Source: Phorcus lineatus (lineage: Eukaryota > Mollusca > Gastropoda > Trochida > Trochidae). From it: a stretch of DNA of 64,000 bases. A model generated the notes under the pieces. It saw only the letters and a program-made list of their open reading frames with translations. It did not search any database and was not told where the DNA came from. Both the position numbers and the translations under genes were made by a program. Numbering within the stretch: position 1 is the stretch's first letter; each line of letters opens with the position of its first letter. The stretch is from positions 23,387,911-23,451,910 of the forward strand of contig OV121085.1 in NCBI GenBank assembly GCA_921293015.1, in the 5' to 3' direction. Shown in pieces: positions 22,801-35,755 of the stretch.

Positions 22801-23148
22801 CTTGCATTTACCTTTGAAATCTAGCACAATAGTGAAACTAAATAACACAAAATAGGGTTTTAAAATCCTTACAACGGTTTTCTACATGTATTCATGAAAT
22901 ATTTTAGTTTTTCAAGCTGCGTGTGGGTATCCTGGGGATATGGATGAATAATCCAGATAGAGGTATTTTTAGGTAGATTGTAAAACAATCGTCACTATAT
23001 ATAAAAAGTCAACCTCAAACCTTCCTCGCAAAAAGATCTATTTATAGAACATCGCACTGCAAGTTGGTGGAGCTAATACGATGAGGAATAGGCCTCTTCG
23101 GGAAGCTTGCGGTGTTTACGTTCATATGTAAGTCATAGTCTTGAGTAG
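19811..23148. other. No gene seen
   Basis: Mostly AT-rich. Two relatively CpG-rich islands stand out: 19895-20045, with the ETS-like CCCGGAAGTG near 20010, and 22640-22790, with ACGTCAC and repeated CG dinucleotides. Either could be a promoter remnant or part of a GC-rich repeat. No exon with flanking splice sites could be supported. Confidence 0.4.
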
Positions 23149-23885
23149 ATGGAAAATATTATTCGCAACTTTTATTTATTATCTCCAGGAAAATATAGTA
23201 TTATCATTTTGGTTTACTTCAAGAACCGAGCGACCACGGACATATTTTCAATTTCTGTTTTTACTTTTGACTGCGGTCAAGTAGACTTTACCGAGGTAAT
23301 TATTTTCGCTTCATCGGTAAATGTTTTTGTGAATTATATGTTCTATATATGTTTTCCCACAATTCGACTGTATTAATGATTGGATTTTACCGCTCATATG
23401 ATTAATTTGCAAAATGAATGCAAACTTAAATGTAAAACTTCTGCAAGGCATTCCGGATATTTTTATGCCCACTTTGACTGTTTTGAATTACTTAAAACTC
23501 TCCCTGGAACTATTCCAAAAGTTCGTTTATAAATTCTCTTCCTATTCTTTATTATGTATTTCTATTTATTGTTTGAGATGACAATGCAGCAGCTTATTCA
23601 CAGTTTTTCTTGCGAAAAAGCTATTCAAATTCAGATTTTACTGAGCGGAAACAGCTAATGTTTACGGCCTAATGAAGGCTACTTAATATACCATTCCAAT
23701 GTTTCTACTTGTTACATCAATTTCAAGATGGAAAAAATATCTTTCAGTTTAAAAAAGTTCAGGCACTATTCATATCTTATGATAAAATTCGAGGACTTGC
23801 CATGCACGGTCCTTTTTCCACACTTTGTTTGTCAATTACGTCACCGCTACAATGTTCAACAAAGTGATTGCAAAGGATAACTTGT
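23149..23885 (+). repeat. Dispersed repeat b, inverted copy at 53235-53973
   Basis: Shared landmarks: TTATCTCCAGGAAA (23178), CATATTTTCAAT (23240), TTAATTTGCAAAATGAATGC (23402) and CAACAAAGTGATTGCAAAGG (23857). All occur inverted near 53952, 53890, 53720 and 53260. Estimated identity is about 75-80 percent over ~735 bp. No coding potential is seen. Confidence 0.78.
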
Positions 23886-24510
23886 ATTATTATGTGATCT
23901 TTTTTTTCCGGCAATCCGATTGGTCGAGAAGCGGTGACGTGTCAGTCGACAGAAAAGCATATTGACTTCACTCCGAGTCCGACCAAAAGTGATATTGACT
24001 TGAAACAGACATAATGACGTCAAACCGTTGTTACATGACGTCATGCCATTGTTATCGTGACGTCATTTGACCGTCATGTTGAACAATTGATCCAAAATGC
24101 AGTTCATAACTGTAGTTTTTTCTTTCCTTTTCGTATATATATATCGAAACATAATAAAACAATTATGGACTGGTGAATTCGGTCAATACCTGTTTTTATA
24201 GACCCGAGGAAAGCAATGTTGACCTCGGACTTCGTCCTCTGTCAATATTGCTTTCCTCGGGTCTATAAAAACAGGTATTGACCTCATCACCAGTCTATAA
24301 TTGTATATTATTTCATCAACAATCAGTTGTATGCGGAATGTAAACACATACATGTTATAACTGACATTATTACTCGACCGTGTAAGATACTGCAGTGTAA
24401 TATTTATACGGCGATATTAAACTAGTGTAATACCGCTGCACGTATGACGTCATAATATTGTCTGGTTGTGACGTCACAATGATAGCACCGCCGTCACAAT
24501 GACGGCCAAG
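23836..24510. promoter_or_regulatory. Cluster of CRE-like TGACGTCA palindromes
   Basis: Exact TGACGTCA octamers occur near 24013, 24035, 24058, 24445 and 24469, with related ACGTCAC/GTGACG sites near 23837, 23933 and 24489. TGACGTCA is the full CREB/ATF site. The first three are about 22 bp apart. They surround a long hairpin, so they may simply belong to a repeat; function is unproven. Confidence 0.4.
24160..24304. repeat. Long hairpin (43-bp arms, one mismatch, plus weaker outer arms)
   Basis: The left arm 24181-24223 starts GGTCAATACCTGTTTTTATA and the right arm 24241-24283 is its inverse with a single mismatch. The spacer is 17 bp. About 20 bp of looser pairing (ATGGACTGGTGA / TCACCAGTCTAT) extends the stem outward. 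This looks like a recent foldback MITE. Confidence 0.85.
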
Positions 24511-24578
24511 TCGCGGAAATGTTTCTTTCAGTACACTTTCGGCAATCATGCTTGATTACTAGGGTCAAGTACTAAACA

Positions 24579-24720
24579 GAATACTAAACTTCCTTCCATT
24601 TAATACTATTTTTATTAAACTCGTTAATGATTTGGTATCAAACTCGCTTTCGCTCGTTTTATACTTTATCATTAACTCATTTAATAAAAATATTATTAAA
24701 TGGAAGGTCGTTTAGTATCC
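24579..24720. repeat. Second hairpin element (~53-bp imperfect arms)
   Basis: The left arm 24579-24631 (ATACTAAACTTCCTTCCATT...) pairs with 24668-24720 (...AATGGAAGGTCGTTTAGTAT) with about six mismatches. The 36-bp spacer itself holds a smaller palindrome around CTCGCTTTCGCTCG. No ORF. Confidence 0.8.
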
Positions 24721-25425
24721 TCTATTTTTCTCTTTTTCAAAATAATAATATTGAAGTACATTTGGGAAAACAACGGAATACATTTTCACGTTCATTGAAC
24801 TTTTGCGTCGAAACATCTCTGCTGTATATGATCAATGAATATTCATTTAATTCATAAAATCTATGACCAAAAGGTACATTGGTCGAATGATATACAACTC
24901 AGCATTCCAAAGATAAGATTTCATTAATTTCCGAATATCGATAATGTATCAGTGCCATGTTTTCGACAACTTCTACCTATAACTTGAGTTTAATCAAAAT
25001 GTTAGCGGCACTGTTTCGGATGCGCGAAAAGATGCGCACTGACAAAGGTTAGGAACGTCTTTAAAACACAACATGAAGCTTGGTTGGAGACGATCACTTT
25101 TACTTCCATTAGTCTTTGAGTGCGGTCATAGGGAGTAATCATTTCTCAACATATCCCTTTCTTTAGAAAGAACACATCCATCAGTTGACTAAGCAAACAC
25201 ATTAACATTAATGATATAAAATGGTAATCTTCAACTTATCGAAACATTTATGGATTTAGAAAATAAAGTCTCTCATATCATCCTCTCCTGAGAACAATAA
25301 AGCTGAACAGCATTTAAGTTTTGTCCTTATTTGTAGAAAGGGACTTTAACTTTAAATTAACAGTCTCTAACTATTTCTGAATGATAAACACTTTAAAATC
25401 TTCGTCCTTCTTTAAGACACAAAGT
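24721..25425. other. No gene seen
   Basis: AT-rich spacer between the second hairpin and the gypsy remnant. Nothing recognisable on either strand. Confidence 0.45.
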
Positions 25426-25429
25426 CCCT

Positions 25430-27121
25430 TTATCGGGTAGGTGGTCTCACAACCCTTCCCCGACTCGTTCTGACCTCATAACCAGGTGCAACGTCAGGCA
25501 CAGAAGTATCTTTCATCATAGTTCTGTTCCGATCAGTCACAGGACTGTTCACAGGAGTTTTTTCAGGAACATTCTCAAGAGTGTTGACATTTGACTGAAT
25601 CTTCGCCGTCATGTCATCATGTGTCTGCTCTTCTAATAGCAAATCTTTTGTCTCAGGTGGAGCTTCCTGAGATTTTTCGTAGATGGCGTCGATTTCTCCG
25701 AAGACATCTTCCATTTTCTGTACGGATGTCATATGAGCTTACATTCACTTGATGTTGAACAACAGCTTTCTCCCACTTTTTCTTTTCATTATGGAAAGGT
25801 CTTACCCTCACTACATCCCCTTCTCTCAGTTCTGCAAGTTCATATGCACTGCGATTGTAGTAGTGAGCCTGTTTAGACCGCTTGTCCGAAAGTGCAGAAG
25901 AGACATTTTCAATAGTCTTAGGTTGCAGTAGACTACTTGAATTCGGTAACTTTGTTCTGTTTCTCTGTCCAAACAATCTTTGAACTGGGGAGCTGCCAAT
26001 GCCGTCAATGGGAACATTTCTCAAATCCAATAAAGCCAAGAATGGGTCAGATTGTGCATGCTTGGACTTACTCATTTTCACAATTTTTACAGCACTTTCC
26101 ACTTTTCCATTCGACTGTGGGTACCTGGGTGATGAAGGAACGTGTTCAAACTCATACTCTGATGCAAAAGAATGGAAAGCTTCAGAGTTAAAGTGAGGTC
26201 CATTGTCTGACACAATTTTATCAGGAAGTCCATGTCTTGCCGGCAATGTGGGACTTTAACTTTTGGATAATTTCAGGTGCCCTTTTGTCATGAAGTCTGT
26301 CAACCTAAAAAAAAGTCTGAATAGTGGTCAACCGTGATAAAAAAATCTTTTTGATCAAACTCAAAGAGATCACATCCTAATTTGGACCATGGACGGCTAG
26401 GTACCTCATGACTGATCAGTGGTTCACGTCTTTGATCCTTTTGCAGTGTATTGCAAGTATCATACTTGCTGATGAAGTCTGTCAGGTCGGCAGCCATATT
26501 GGGCCAATACACAGATTCCTTAGCTCTTCTGATAGAACCCTGTATTCCCAAGTGACTGTAGTGGATTCTATCCATGATATCAGGGCGGATATTGACTGGT
26601 ACAACCACACGTTCACCCTTGAACACTATGCCGTTTTGAACTGACGGTTCATCTCGAAAAGGGAAAAATACTTTTGCACACCATGGTACGTCTGCTGATG
26701 ATGTAGACCACCCATTCAGAATCAGATCCTTCAGAATCATCATTGGTTTGTATAGTTGTATAGTTGCTTTCTGCAACGGGTCAATTTGTTGCTCAGAGAT
26801 TGGAAGATATTCAACCATGTTGATGGATTCAACTTCAAGCGCTGTCTGACATGGAATATCAACAGCAAACACATCTCTTTCATCAGTCTCAATATGTTTC
26901 GCATATGGAACATATGCTCTACTCAGAGTGTCAGCAAAGAACATTTGAGATCCCTTCTTGTAAATGACTTCAAACTCGTACTTTTGAAGTCGTAACATCA
27001 TCCGCTGAAGACGTTTTGGTGCACTCAATAGACTTTTCCTCAGTTTTGATTCTAGAGGTTTGTGGTCAGATATGAGAGCAAATATGTCTGTGTGTAAATT
27101 AATCAAAATATGGTTACTCAC
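25430..27121 (-). mobile_element. Ty3/gypsy-type retroelement remnant (RNase H to integrase)
   Basis: On the minus strand, in order: the end of RNase H (ISDHKPLESKL...RLQRMMLRLQKYEFEV...ADTLSRAY, about 26915-27085); the integrase zinc-binding region (HYSHLGIQGSIRRAKESVYW, about 26495-26565, then CNTLQ); the DDE core (LGCDLFEFDQKDFFITVDHY, then GLPDKIVSDNGPHF and SPRYPQSNGKVESAVK); and the C-terminal region ending RRNRRHLRKI. The 5' part (gag, protease, most of reverse transcriptase) and both LTRs are absent or unrecognised. It is broken, with a few interruptions. It lies about 0.3 kb upstream of the first visible cathepsin L exon, in the opposite orientation. Confidence 0.92.
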
Positions 27122-27417
27122 AAACTGCTATTTTAAAGAATTTGTTTTCTATTAATATCATGATTTAAGGAATATATAGGGTTTCCGGTAAATTGATTTT
27201 CCTCTAATACAAAGGCTGTTGAGCTACAGAGCCCATGACTCTATTTTTGTTGGTCATTCAGATATGAGTTAAAGAGTTAAGTGGTTACATATCTCATACG
27301 ATTAAGAATCTTGGTTACATTTGCTATAGCGATGGATTTTCTCTCATTATTGTAACCATGCCAGGCTCCTCTCTATTACTATGGTATGCTATATCACCTG
27401 GATGTTTGTACTTTCAG

Positions 27418-27638
27418 CTAAGAGTCGGTCAACACAGAGAAAATGCAAGTTCTTCTTTTTATGCTGTTGGTAGCTGGGACATTTGCCAAGCCACAGTTAG
27501 TCAGCTGGTTTGAAATGAAAGTGGCTCACAAGGTGAAGGATGTGGAACTTCAGAAAGAAAACACAGCAGCGTCTGCTAAACTTGCCCGTGTCTCTTTCGA
27601 ACCCTATCAGGAATTTCAACAGTTCAAGACCAAACACG
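27418..27638 (+). CDS. Cathepsin L-like cysteine protease, first coding exon
   Basis: The gene encodes a papain-family (C1A) endopeptidase made as a secreted/lysosomal zymogen. This exon starts after a splice acceptor (TTTGTACTTTCAG ending at 27417), so a non-coding leader exon probably lies upstream. The ATG is at 27443, after a 25-nt leader. The peptide opens with a signal sequence (MQVLLFMLLVAGTFA, cleavage probably before KP) and continues into the propeptide (SFEPYQEFQQFKTKHG). The exon ends with a donor (CACG, then GTACAT) in phase 1. The five visible exons join in frame to 294 codons. Family assignment rests on the inhibitory propeptide motifs (exon 2), the [10 protein letters not shown] active site (exon 3) and GCNGG (exon 4). 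The catalytic His and Asn would be in exon(s) right of 64000. Cathepsin L is favoured over B, K or F by the ERFNIN/NxFxD pro-region, but the exact paralogue is open. Confidence 0.93.
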
Positions 27639-28044
27639 GTACATTACAATAAATGGTGTTTAAAAGCTTATTAATTATCTGAGGTCAAATGGCCTGTCTT
27701 CCAGGTTTGTAATGTGTTCATGTTTTTTACTTCTATTCCAGAATGAGAACCTCCAAAGCTGGGGTTTTTTTTAGAACAGAACCCCCCTGTAAGTGATGTC
27801 GCTTTAATGATATTGATAACATCAAAACTTGATTTTATTCTTTTTTATCTATTGGGCTCTCAATTCTTTTTTTTTTCTCTTATGAAGAAGTTACAAAGAT
27901 TTGAAAAAGATTTTGCTTCAGTCAAAGATGAAGGTCACAGTAAGGTCATTACTTAAGAATGGTTTTGCCAAAATGCTTTTTAAATTTTGTTAAACACTTT
28001 TGAGCATTACTTGTTATGCCCATTGAAAAAAGATCGCTTAACCC

Positions 28045-29740
28045 TCAAGTTGCTGAATATAATTTTGACCAGTTTTGCCCCCGTGGCTGAATTTCCAAGC
28101 ACTCACCTCGCTACTGTAAATGCATAATTAGCACCAGTGGCTGAATTTTCCATTGCCGTATTGCCTATATTTGGTTTGTTTATGTGGCGAATTACGAATG
28201 TAAGTATCGTATATAAAACTAGCCGGCGAAAACCGTATTACAAATGGATGATACTTACCTGGCACTTTGAATGAAATTTATATCACCTCTAGAACGGTTT
28301 CCATAACCAAAGTAAACTTGTTTTTAATTCGAGCGCCGTAACTCCATAAATTCTGAGAGCCCATGCGCAAAATCAATACGAAACTGAAGTTGAAAAATTC
28401 CTTTGGACATGGATATAAAAATTATTCCAAAAATATATCTAGAACGAATTTTACAGTTATCTAAAAATTGTCTTTATTTCAAACGTTATAAAATCATTTA
28501 ATTACTGAGTGCACATTGACAAATTATATACGGAAATAAAGCCAATTTATTGTGCTATATTTCACAACAAATTTCATTAGGATACGCCACCCTAAACAAA
28601 TTATATAAATATCAAAAGCAGGGGGGTGTTAAACCCTGATATTGTTCCGACCCCCAAAGTCATATCACTAAGCTAGTAGCCCTGGGCAAACGCACGCGCT
28701 GAGTGCATGCATGCTTCACGGCAACATTCCCATTGAAAAATTCACTAAAAAAAAGCTTTTATATCCAACTTTATAAATCAAGTAATTTGCTTAGTATGTT
28801 GGCAAATCTTTTATAAAATTGAAGGCAATTTCTTTTTTTTTACAAAGATATAAAACATAAAAATGTACTAACCTAGGATAAGGAGGTATAACCAACAAAA
28901 GGTTTGTGGATATAGCTTGTGAAAACAGACTTTGAGTATCGCCTTACCGCGACATTTGTCGCATCGTTTCCACATCTTTTGTTTTAATGCGAATATGTGC
29001 AAATTATACATGGAAATGAAGATATTTATTTCGTCTTTACGATGATGTAAAAATAATAAAAATACACCTCATGGTTTGGAATATATATAGTGCGCAAAGA
29101 TGCTAGCCACAGCTATTTAAGAACACATTTTAATAATTCCGACATCACTTAACGTTCCTTTGTTGTCTCATTTTTATTTAAATTTTGTATAGAATTGAAG
29201 ATTATCCTGTCATCTTTATGGTAATATAAAAATGTTGATTACCTGGTATGTGCTCTGCGGTTACATAAAATGAAAGTGTAAAAGAAAGGTAGATGATAAT
29301 CTGCTTCTCAGTTAACAGGATATGAATCGAGAAATTGCCTATTTGTGCGATGATTGCTGTGTCTCTACTGATTTTCGTACACATACCAATTGTATATGGA
29401 AATGAAGATCATCCTTTTTTCTTTTTTGTGATATATAAAATTTCAAAATTTTCAAAGAAGTTTTTGTGATATAAAGTGCCGTAAAATGTAAAAAAAACTG
29501 AAGAATAAACACAAGTCCCCTATTTGCGGCACTTACTTTATCTTTATTCTATGTAGCGCAGTGGTGGGAAATTGAGGGTTTGTTGTGCATATTTTCGGTA
29601 CGATAAACATGACCAATATCTATAAAACTTTCGGAAAATATGCCCCCATTATTAAGAACAACAACGAAAAAAAATTGGTGGCTTAGTGAAAGTCGGATCA
29701 TAAACACAAGCGTTTAACTGACACGACTGCCGTGCAACTT
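28045..29740. repeat. Long intronic repeat, copy A (intron 1)
   Basis: Shares blocks with copy C (54280-56045): TTTTGCCCCCGTGGCTGAAT, ATGGATGATACTTACCTGGC, CACCTCTAGAACGGTTTCC, AAGCTAGTAGCCC and TGCGGCACTTACT. Internally it is a string of diverged ~170-190-bp units, each with a TATATGGAAATGAAG-like core and a GATATAAA-like core. No ORF is supported. Confidence 0.75.
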
Positions 29741-32300
29741 TTTTCACAATTGAGGTAATTAGTAAATGCGGAAGATGGACACAGGTTATTATTTTTCCTG
29801 AAAGTCACAAGGGAGTTACACATTTTTCTGTAATTTGATTGGTTGTTGTCATTCTTTTCCCTACTGGTAATTCCTTTACCAATATTCTGCATGTAAACAA
29901 TGTTTAAGTCGACGAAATTGCCATTTGTCATTTCTCTGATGTACCGGGGCAAAAAATGGTGAAATGAGTCTCTCAAATTGCACAAAATTATAGAAATTAG
30001 CGATTATTGAATACTACATCCTCACATCAAGCTTACATTAGCGAAGAAGTAAAGCCACTGGTTTCGTTATATTGTAATGACGTCATAGTCACGAGCAGCT
30101 ATGACGTCACAGTGCCATCAGTTACGTCACAAGAATTTCGGATTGATCAGTGCTATTGTATTACTGTAGGCCGTTGCTGACCTCTTCAAATCAATATAAA
30201 GCTGTTAGATGTAATCATTTTGAAAGACGGTTATGAAAGGAAGAAATCAACTTTCAACAACACTTACATTTAGCTTTTATTTTGAAACTTTTTCACAAAT
30301 GACAATTTAGCCGTGCATAAGTGCGGGTCAAGTAAAGCCATAGCACAGGCGTATGAATTTGATAATCGCCACTCTTATCCTTTATAGAGGAACGTTTATT
30401 TCTATTATATTCGAATCTTAGACTTTTAAAAACTTATGGGTAATATAAACAATAACCAACTCGTGACGGGGAATGACAGATTATCTTTCCCTTGTTATAT
30501 TAATTGTGTAATTCTCTCGCCAAAGATCAAGAATTTCGAAATTATTATACATCGGAAAAGATAATCTGTTGTTACCTGTCACTTATTAGTTGTTGTCTAG
30601 TTAAAATAGCAAAGGTCATGAGTTGCGGGTTATGGCCAGGTTAAATCAAATTTTAAATCGGGAAATGCTTTTTAAGAAATTGAAACGCTTACCTAGATTA
30701 AATTAGATCTGTAATTACTTATCTTCATGACCATATCCTACAGTCCCAACAAATTGTTATTCATATATATGAAATATATGTATAATACCAGGGATAGTGG
30801 AAAGACACTTTTGACATTTGAGGCCTTTTAAGGGCAATAAGTCATTTTAAGAATTTTGAAAGGGCCATTGCACTTATTAGCCATGGTAAAATTTTAATAT
30901 GAATAAGACATTTTTCATCCAATGTACAAAATGGCCCATGGCCCCAAACTTTCCCAAACCCTCTGTATATATCAATCTCATTAAAATCCTTATATTGGGT
31001 CATCATTTGTCTCTCATCCATGATCTAAAGGAATTCTGTAAGGATCCGTATCAATATGAACTTTGAAAAGCAAATAATCAAGAAATTGACAGCCAATCAG
31101 TTCGTAGGTCTGACCATTACCCAACCGAACAGTTTTTAAAGCTTTTTTGGGCACTTCGGCTTAGCAGTAATATGGCTACCCCCATAATTTCCCTCAGTAT
31201 CAATATTTGCAAAGCAAACTTATATTAATGCAACAGTACACATTTTGGGTGCAAGGTTAGCCATGGTAAAAAAACTGTTTCTACTCGTGCAGGTAAGCCA
31301 TGGAGGGCTGCATGAGCGCCGCAGTTAAAAAACTTATGTAAAACTTTGGCAATTTCCACAATGGTGTACTCTTTGCAGCGTTACTCTAAAAAAAACATGT
31401 GTGAAGTTACTGGAGATTGTTGTTCAGCTCTCAGTTATTAAATATTGAAAAATATTAAGTTAGAGGTAAAAGAGTCCTCCATGTAAATGACTTCGTGTTG
31501 TACACGACGATGTTGCCGAACACATTATTCGTTGTATGTATGGCCTGAAGAGGATCGATGAGCTGAAAGCGCTAGCCATTAAAATGGATTGTTCTTACCA
31601 ATATGGTTATTCATAAGCGGTGACAGATTTTCAATAGGAGCACATGTGAACATGACACTTTTGCCTAGCAACGATTGTTTCAGCGCGAGTTACCATATTT
31701 TGTTATCTGTGGCCGTTTTCTGAATGTTTCCATGCGTTTGAAATGGAATAGAATCGGTAATAAAGAAATTAATACCCCCAGAAGTGTCTCGTATGACTTT
31801 AACGAAAGTCATGCGAATTTGTGTATAACCCTCGCTTTTCGCTGGAGTAATAAAAAAATTCACACTCATTTTGTAAAAGTCATTTGACACACTTCCTCGA
31901 CTAATAATCTCTATATATCTCCTAGGAGTAGATTTTGAACAATGCCCTGCTGCCGTCAAAAACATGACATCATAATTGTTTTACATAAGAACTTTCCTCG
32001 AAATGCTTTGACCCTCATTGGAAGTCTGAGGGTAGTGCAGTGTTCAGGGACGTAGGTTTTTCATGAAAATGCAATGAAACAAAGATTTTTGATGATAATT
32101 AAATCTTGCCCTTGTGTCTATTGATATCAAATATAACACTCGTTGATAAAAGTAAAAATATCCAATTAATATTGAGAGATATTTGGAACTTTGATCAACT
32201 CATATATTTGATATTTGAAGACAATTGGGTGAGATTTTCAATGTATTTGATACTGATCATAAATATCCCCTTTATTTATGATCCATGTTTCTCCACATTT
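29741..32300. other. Intron 1 sequence, no gene seen
   Basis: AT-rich intronic DNA. Two further exact CRE-like TGACGTCA sites lie near 30078 and 30102, with TTACGTCAC at 30122. A small hairpin (ATGACTTT/AAAGTCAT) lies near 31793. Open stretches here are short and carry no recognisable domain. Confidence 0.45.
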
Positions 32301-32301
32301 T

Positions 32302-32650
32302 AGTTTAGCTGGCATGTTGGCTGGCATCCATCTGTTCGTAAACTTTTCTCTTATCTCATCTACCTCTCCAGACCATTGACCTAAGAAGACTTAAATCTTG
32401 TGTACAGACTCCTTGACTAATGAAGTTTCTAATTTACAGATTTGGTTACCCTGTGAACCCAAAATATGGCCACTCCGTGAAAAACTATTTTTGTCATTTT
32501 CTCCAGAAGCAAAATGCTTAGAAAGCTGAAACCTCATGTAGAGACTTTTTAGCTGATAGGGAATATGATTTATAGATCAGGTGGCCCTGTGACCCCTAAT
32601 GAGGGCCACAGGGATCACACCTCATCTTGTGACAGGGTAAAGCCTATCTT
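32302..32650 (+). repeat. Degenerate copy of the AGCTCATCAG-type repeat
   Basis: Contains the same phrases as 60390-61600 in diverged form: CATCTGTTCGTAAACTTTTC, TACCTCTCCAGACCATTGAC, CAGACTCCTTGACTAATGAA and GTGACCCCTAATGAGG. Other fragments of the family lie near 27211, 37310, 40565, 59426 and 59747. It is non-coding. Confidence 0.6.
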
Positions 32651-33135
32651 TTAACTTGTGACTGTGACACTCATTTAAATAGTGAATGTACCCCATCTTT
32701 ACTCGATGTGTTAACATGATATCATACTAAAAACAAAAAATATCTTATTAATTTTACTGAACACCCAGACCAAACGCCTCTAAATTGACCGTTCCTGAGC
32801 AATTTTAGCAGGGAAAAGCCAGCATACACTGGAGAATGGAAAAACTGTCAATGTCTTACCCCCAATTCAGATCAAATAATTCTATTTTCTTACTTGTTCA
32901 TGTGAACAAAAATGATGAAAATTGTGTTTAGACTAACCTTGACCAGTAAATTCAACCTTGCATATAATTCATGCAACGTACTCAACTATAGAGCTAACGG
33001 CTGTGTTTTACCAGTATATGAATTTGTACAGTTCAAATAAGAAACAAATCTCAACAATTGAATAGTATTGTTCTCTTGACAGTTTTGAAAATGTATACAT
33101 ATATGTTACTTATAAATTTGTTGATGATTTTTCAG

Positions 33136-33278
33136 GAAAGAAGTATGACAATATGAAACTGGAAGTAGCAAGATATGGAATATTCCAGAAGAATCTGAAC
33201 TTTATAAGTGAACACAACAAGAAGTATAATGCTGGCCATAAGTCCTACTACCTAGATGTCAACCAGTTTGCAGACATG
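33136..33278 (+). CDS. Cathepsin L-like gene, exon 2 (pro-region ERFNIN / NxFxD)
   Basis: The exon lies between an acceptor (GATTTTTCAG, ending 33135) and a donor (ATG, then GTATTT). It encodes residues ~66-113: KKYDNMKLEVARYGIFQKNL followed by NFISEHN, then VNQFADM. This is the ERFNIN helix of the inhibitory propeptide (Arg, Phe, Asn, Ile and Asn in place; the first Glu shifted by one position) followed by the NxFxD element. It enters in phase 1 and leaves in phase 0, matching its neighbours. The pro-region folds over the active-site cleft and keeps the zymogen inactive until acid processing. Confidence 0.95.
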
Positions 33279-33499
33279 GTATTTACCTATTTTATGATGT
33301 ATCACAAATAATATTAATATTTTCTCATCTTGCTGTTGGATACAAAAATGATGTTTCTTTTGTTACTTTATACATTATTCATACATTTAATGTTATTTAA
33401 TTGTTTTAGCAGTATTAAGAAACTTTCTTAAAAAATAATGACAAGATTTATGGATGGTCAACTCATCATGCCCCTGCTATGAAGTAAGTTGGTGTTTAT

Positions 33500-34540
33500 A
33501 GCAATCATTTGTCCGTCCGGTCAATTTTATCAGAAAATTTTGGGTGTATATCAACCAAACTTTGTACACTTGTTAACTATTACCTCCTTTCAATTCAAGC
33601 CCATTTACAATTTTTAGAAATGGAAATATACCTTTTTGACTTGGTTCCAAGGCATGCAATGGTGACAAGTTTCGGAACTATTAAACTTTTGGATGTGGGT
33701 ACTCCTGATGATAGTCTTAATCAAGTTCGAAAGCCAATTCCAAAATATTATTTTTGAAGGAGTTATGGCCCTTGAATGTCTTATCAAAATTTGTACACAT
33801 GATGGCTAAGGTGCTCCAGTGGGGACAAGTTTTCCTGGAAGCTATTACATGTATCTGGATGAATGAACATTTGGTGATGGGTACCCCTGTTGATGCTCTC
33901 GATAGAGTTCTGAAACATAATTTTTGACGGAGTTATGGCTCTTGAATGTGTGAGCTTGGTCAAAATTAAGGGTCTGATGCTCCAATGTTGACAAGTTTTC
34001 TAGGAAACCATTACGACTCGATGAGTGAGATTATGGTTGGGGGTACACGCAATGATTCACTTGATCATATTGAAAGCTGAAAAGTTATTTTTGACAGGGT
34101 TGTTGCTCTTGAAGTTTTATTTAAGAGATAAACCTAGTGTGTTTGAAAATCAGAGACATGTTATACTGGATTGATAGCGAGTAAATTTTAAATTGAAACC
34201 AAATGCGCAGCTGAACTTTTTCCTAGCGAAATGCAAGGTGTAAAAGATTCCGACTTAGGGACAAAAATGAACTCGTCTGTAAAATGAATTCGGGTAAACA
34301 GAGCAATTTCAATCCTGAATTGATACCCTGCACTTTCATGGTAGAATGCATTTTGTTTTAATAACAGGGCTGATGCTCCAATGAGGACACATTTTCTCAT
34401 AAATTTTGGCTGTAGGTACACCTGATGATACTTTTGACAGACTTGGAAAACCCATTCCAAAATATTATAATTTTGAGTTATGGCCACTTGAAGGTTTGAG
34501 TGAACATGGTGCAAATGACGGGTTACACACTGTTACATAA
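33500..34540. repeat. Diverged tandem repeat in intron 2
   Basis: Units share GGGGACAAGTTTTC-like, GGGTACYCCTGATGAT-like and TTTTTGANGGAGTTATGGC-like phrases at about 33660-33790, 33820-33950, 33980-34110 and 34375-34500. An unrelated segment (about 34180-34365) interrupts the last two. The 34188-34514 minus-strand open stretch is therefore not a gene. Confidence 0.6.
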
Positions 34541-35755
34541 AGGGAAATTAAATTTAACATTTGGGCAGGAGTGGAAATAACCCATTGCCTGACGCTCCAG
34601 TCCAGTGAAGTTATTCTTTCGGGCAAGTCAATTTGTTGTCAACAGTTGTCCGGTAGACTTTCTCATCGTGTTCAGTTTTATTTAAATATTTGTATGAAGT
34701 AAATAAGAAACAAAACTTACCTTGAAATATTCATTTGATTTAAAGCAGTAAATAAAATCGAAATCTCATGTATTTTGTCTTATGTCCGTCAATGTTTTGG
34801 TTACAAAGTAACCTAGAGTTACCTTTCTTGGATCAATGAAGCGTGCGCACATAATTTTCTCAAGATTTCTTCTCTCAGCAATCATAATTTCATTGCCTTG
34901 CGCTGTTGAGAGCTAGTTCAAATTCTTGGAAAGGGACGATGTGGTGAATTCATATTCAAAACAAAACTTGTACAAAGAGACAATAACTTTTTATAGAAAA
35001 TCCTACAAATTACAAATGACATAGATGGACGTAATTTCTAATTTACTAAAATAAAAAACAATTAAGTTTTTTACAACTTATTTTGTTAAGATTTACGGAG
35101 GTACGATGTTGTTTTTGGATACAAATTTACTACAGAAAAAGCTGCTGTGTGCGATTCTAAAATTGTGTGTTTGCAAAATATCAATATAGCTCTTAATCGA
35201 TGGGTTCTTTTGATTCATTACACATCGAAATTACATGAATAAACAAAATCCAATAAAGTTGATGTTAACAAACCCAATTTATGATTCAGAAAAAGTGAAA
35301 GGACATTTCAAACGTGTTCGGTGGACACATTTCTGTGGGTTTGGTATTATTCAAATAAAAAAGTCATGACATGTGAGATTTGTTTTAATTATCCATCTCT
35401 GTCCATAAGGGAATAGAAGTACATTTAGACAGACTACTAGTATTTGAAATCACATGTTCTGTAAACAAAGTTAGATTTGTGTAAGGTTATATTCAAGTGA
35501 TTCAGATTCTAACCTTCTTGACTGATAAACCTTAAAGTTTTTTACATTATACTGTGTGATTAAAAACTTTTTTTATGAGGTGATTAAAATCACTGAGACA
35601 GTCTAATAATAAGAATAACATGTCTAATACACTGCCAAACTTACCTTATTCTGATTTATAGGTTCAAACAGAACACTTCCACAATACGTTTCATAATTTT
35701 TATTTATAAGAATTACTGGTAATTCAGAACAATACTTACCTGAATGGTTCTTTTT
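34541..35755. other. Intron 2 sequence, no gene seen
   Basis: AT-rich intronic DNA with no supported element or exon. Confidence 0.45.

Noticed and set aside
31675-31965. Overlapping open stretches on both strands
   Set aside because: They arise from a small imperfect palindrome around ATGACTTT/AAAGTCAT and not from coding sequence.
34188-34514. 108-codon minus-strand open stretch as a gene
   Set aside because: It spans a junction between a diverged tandem repeat and an unrelated insert, with no domain.
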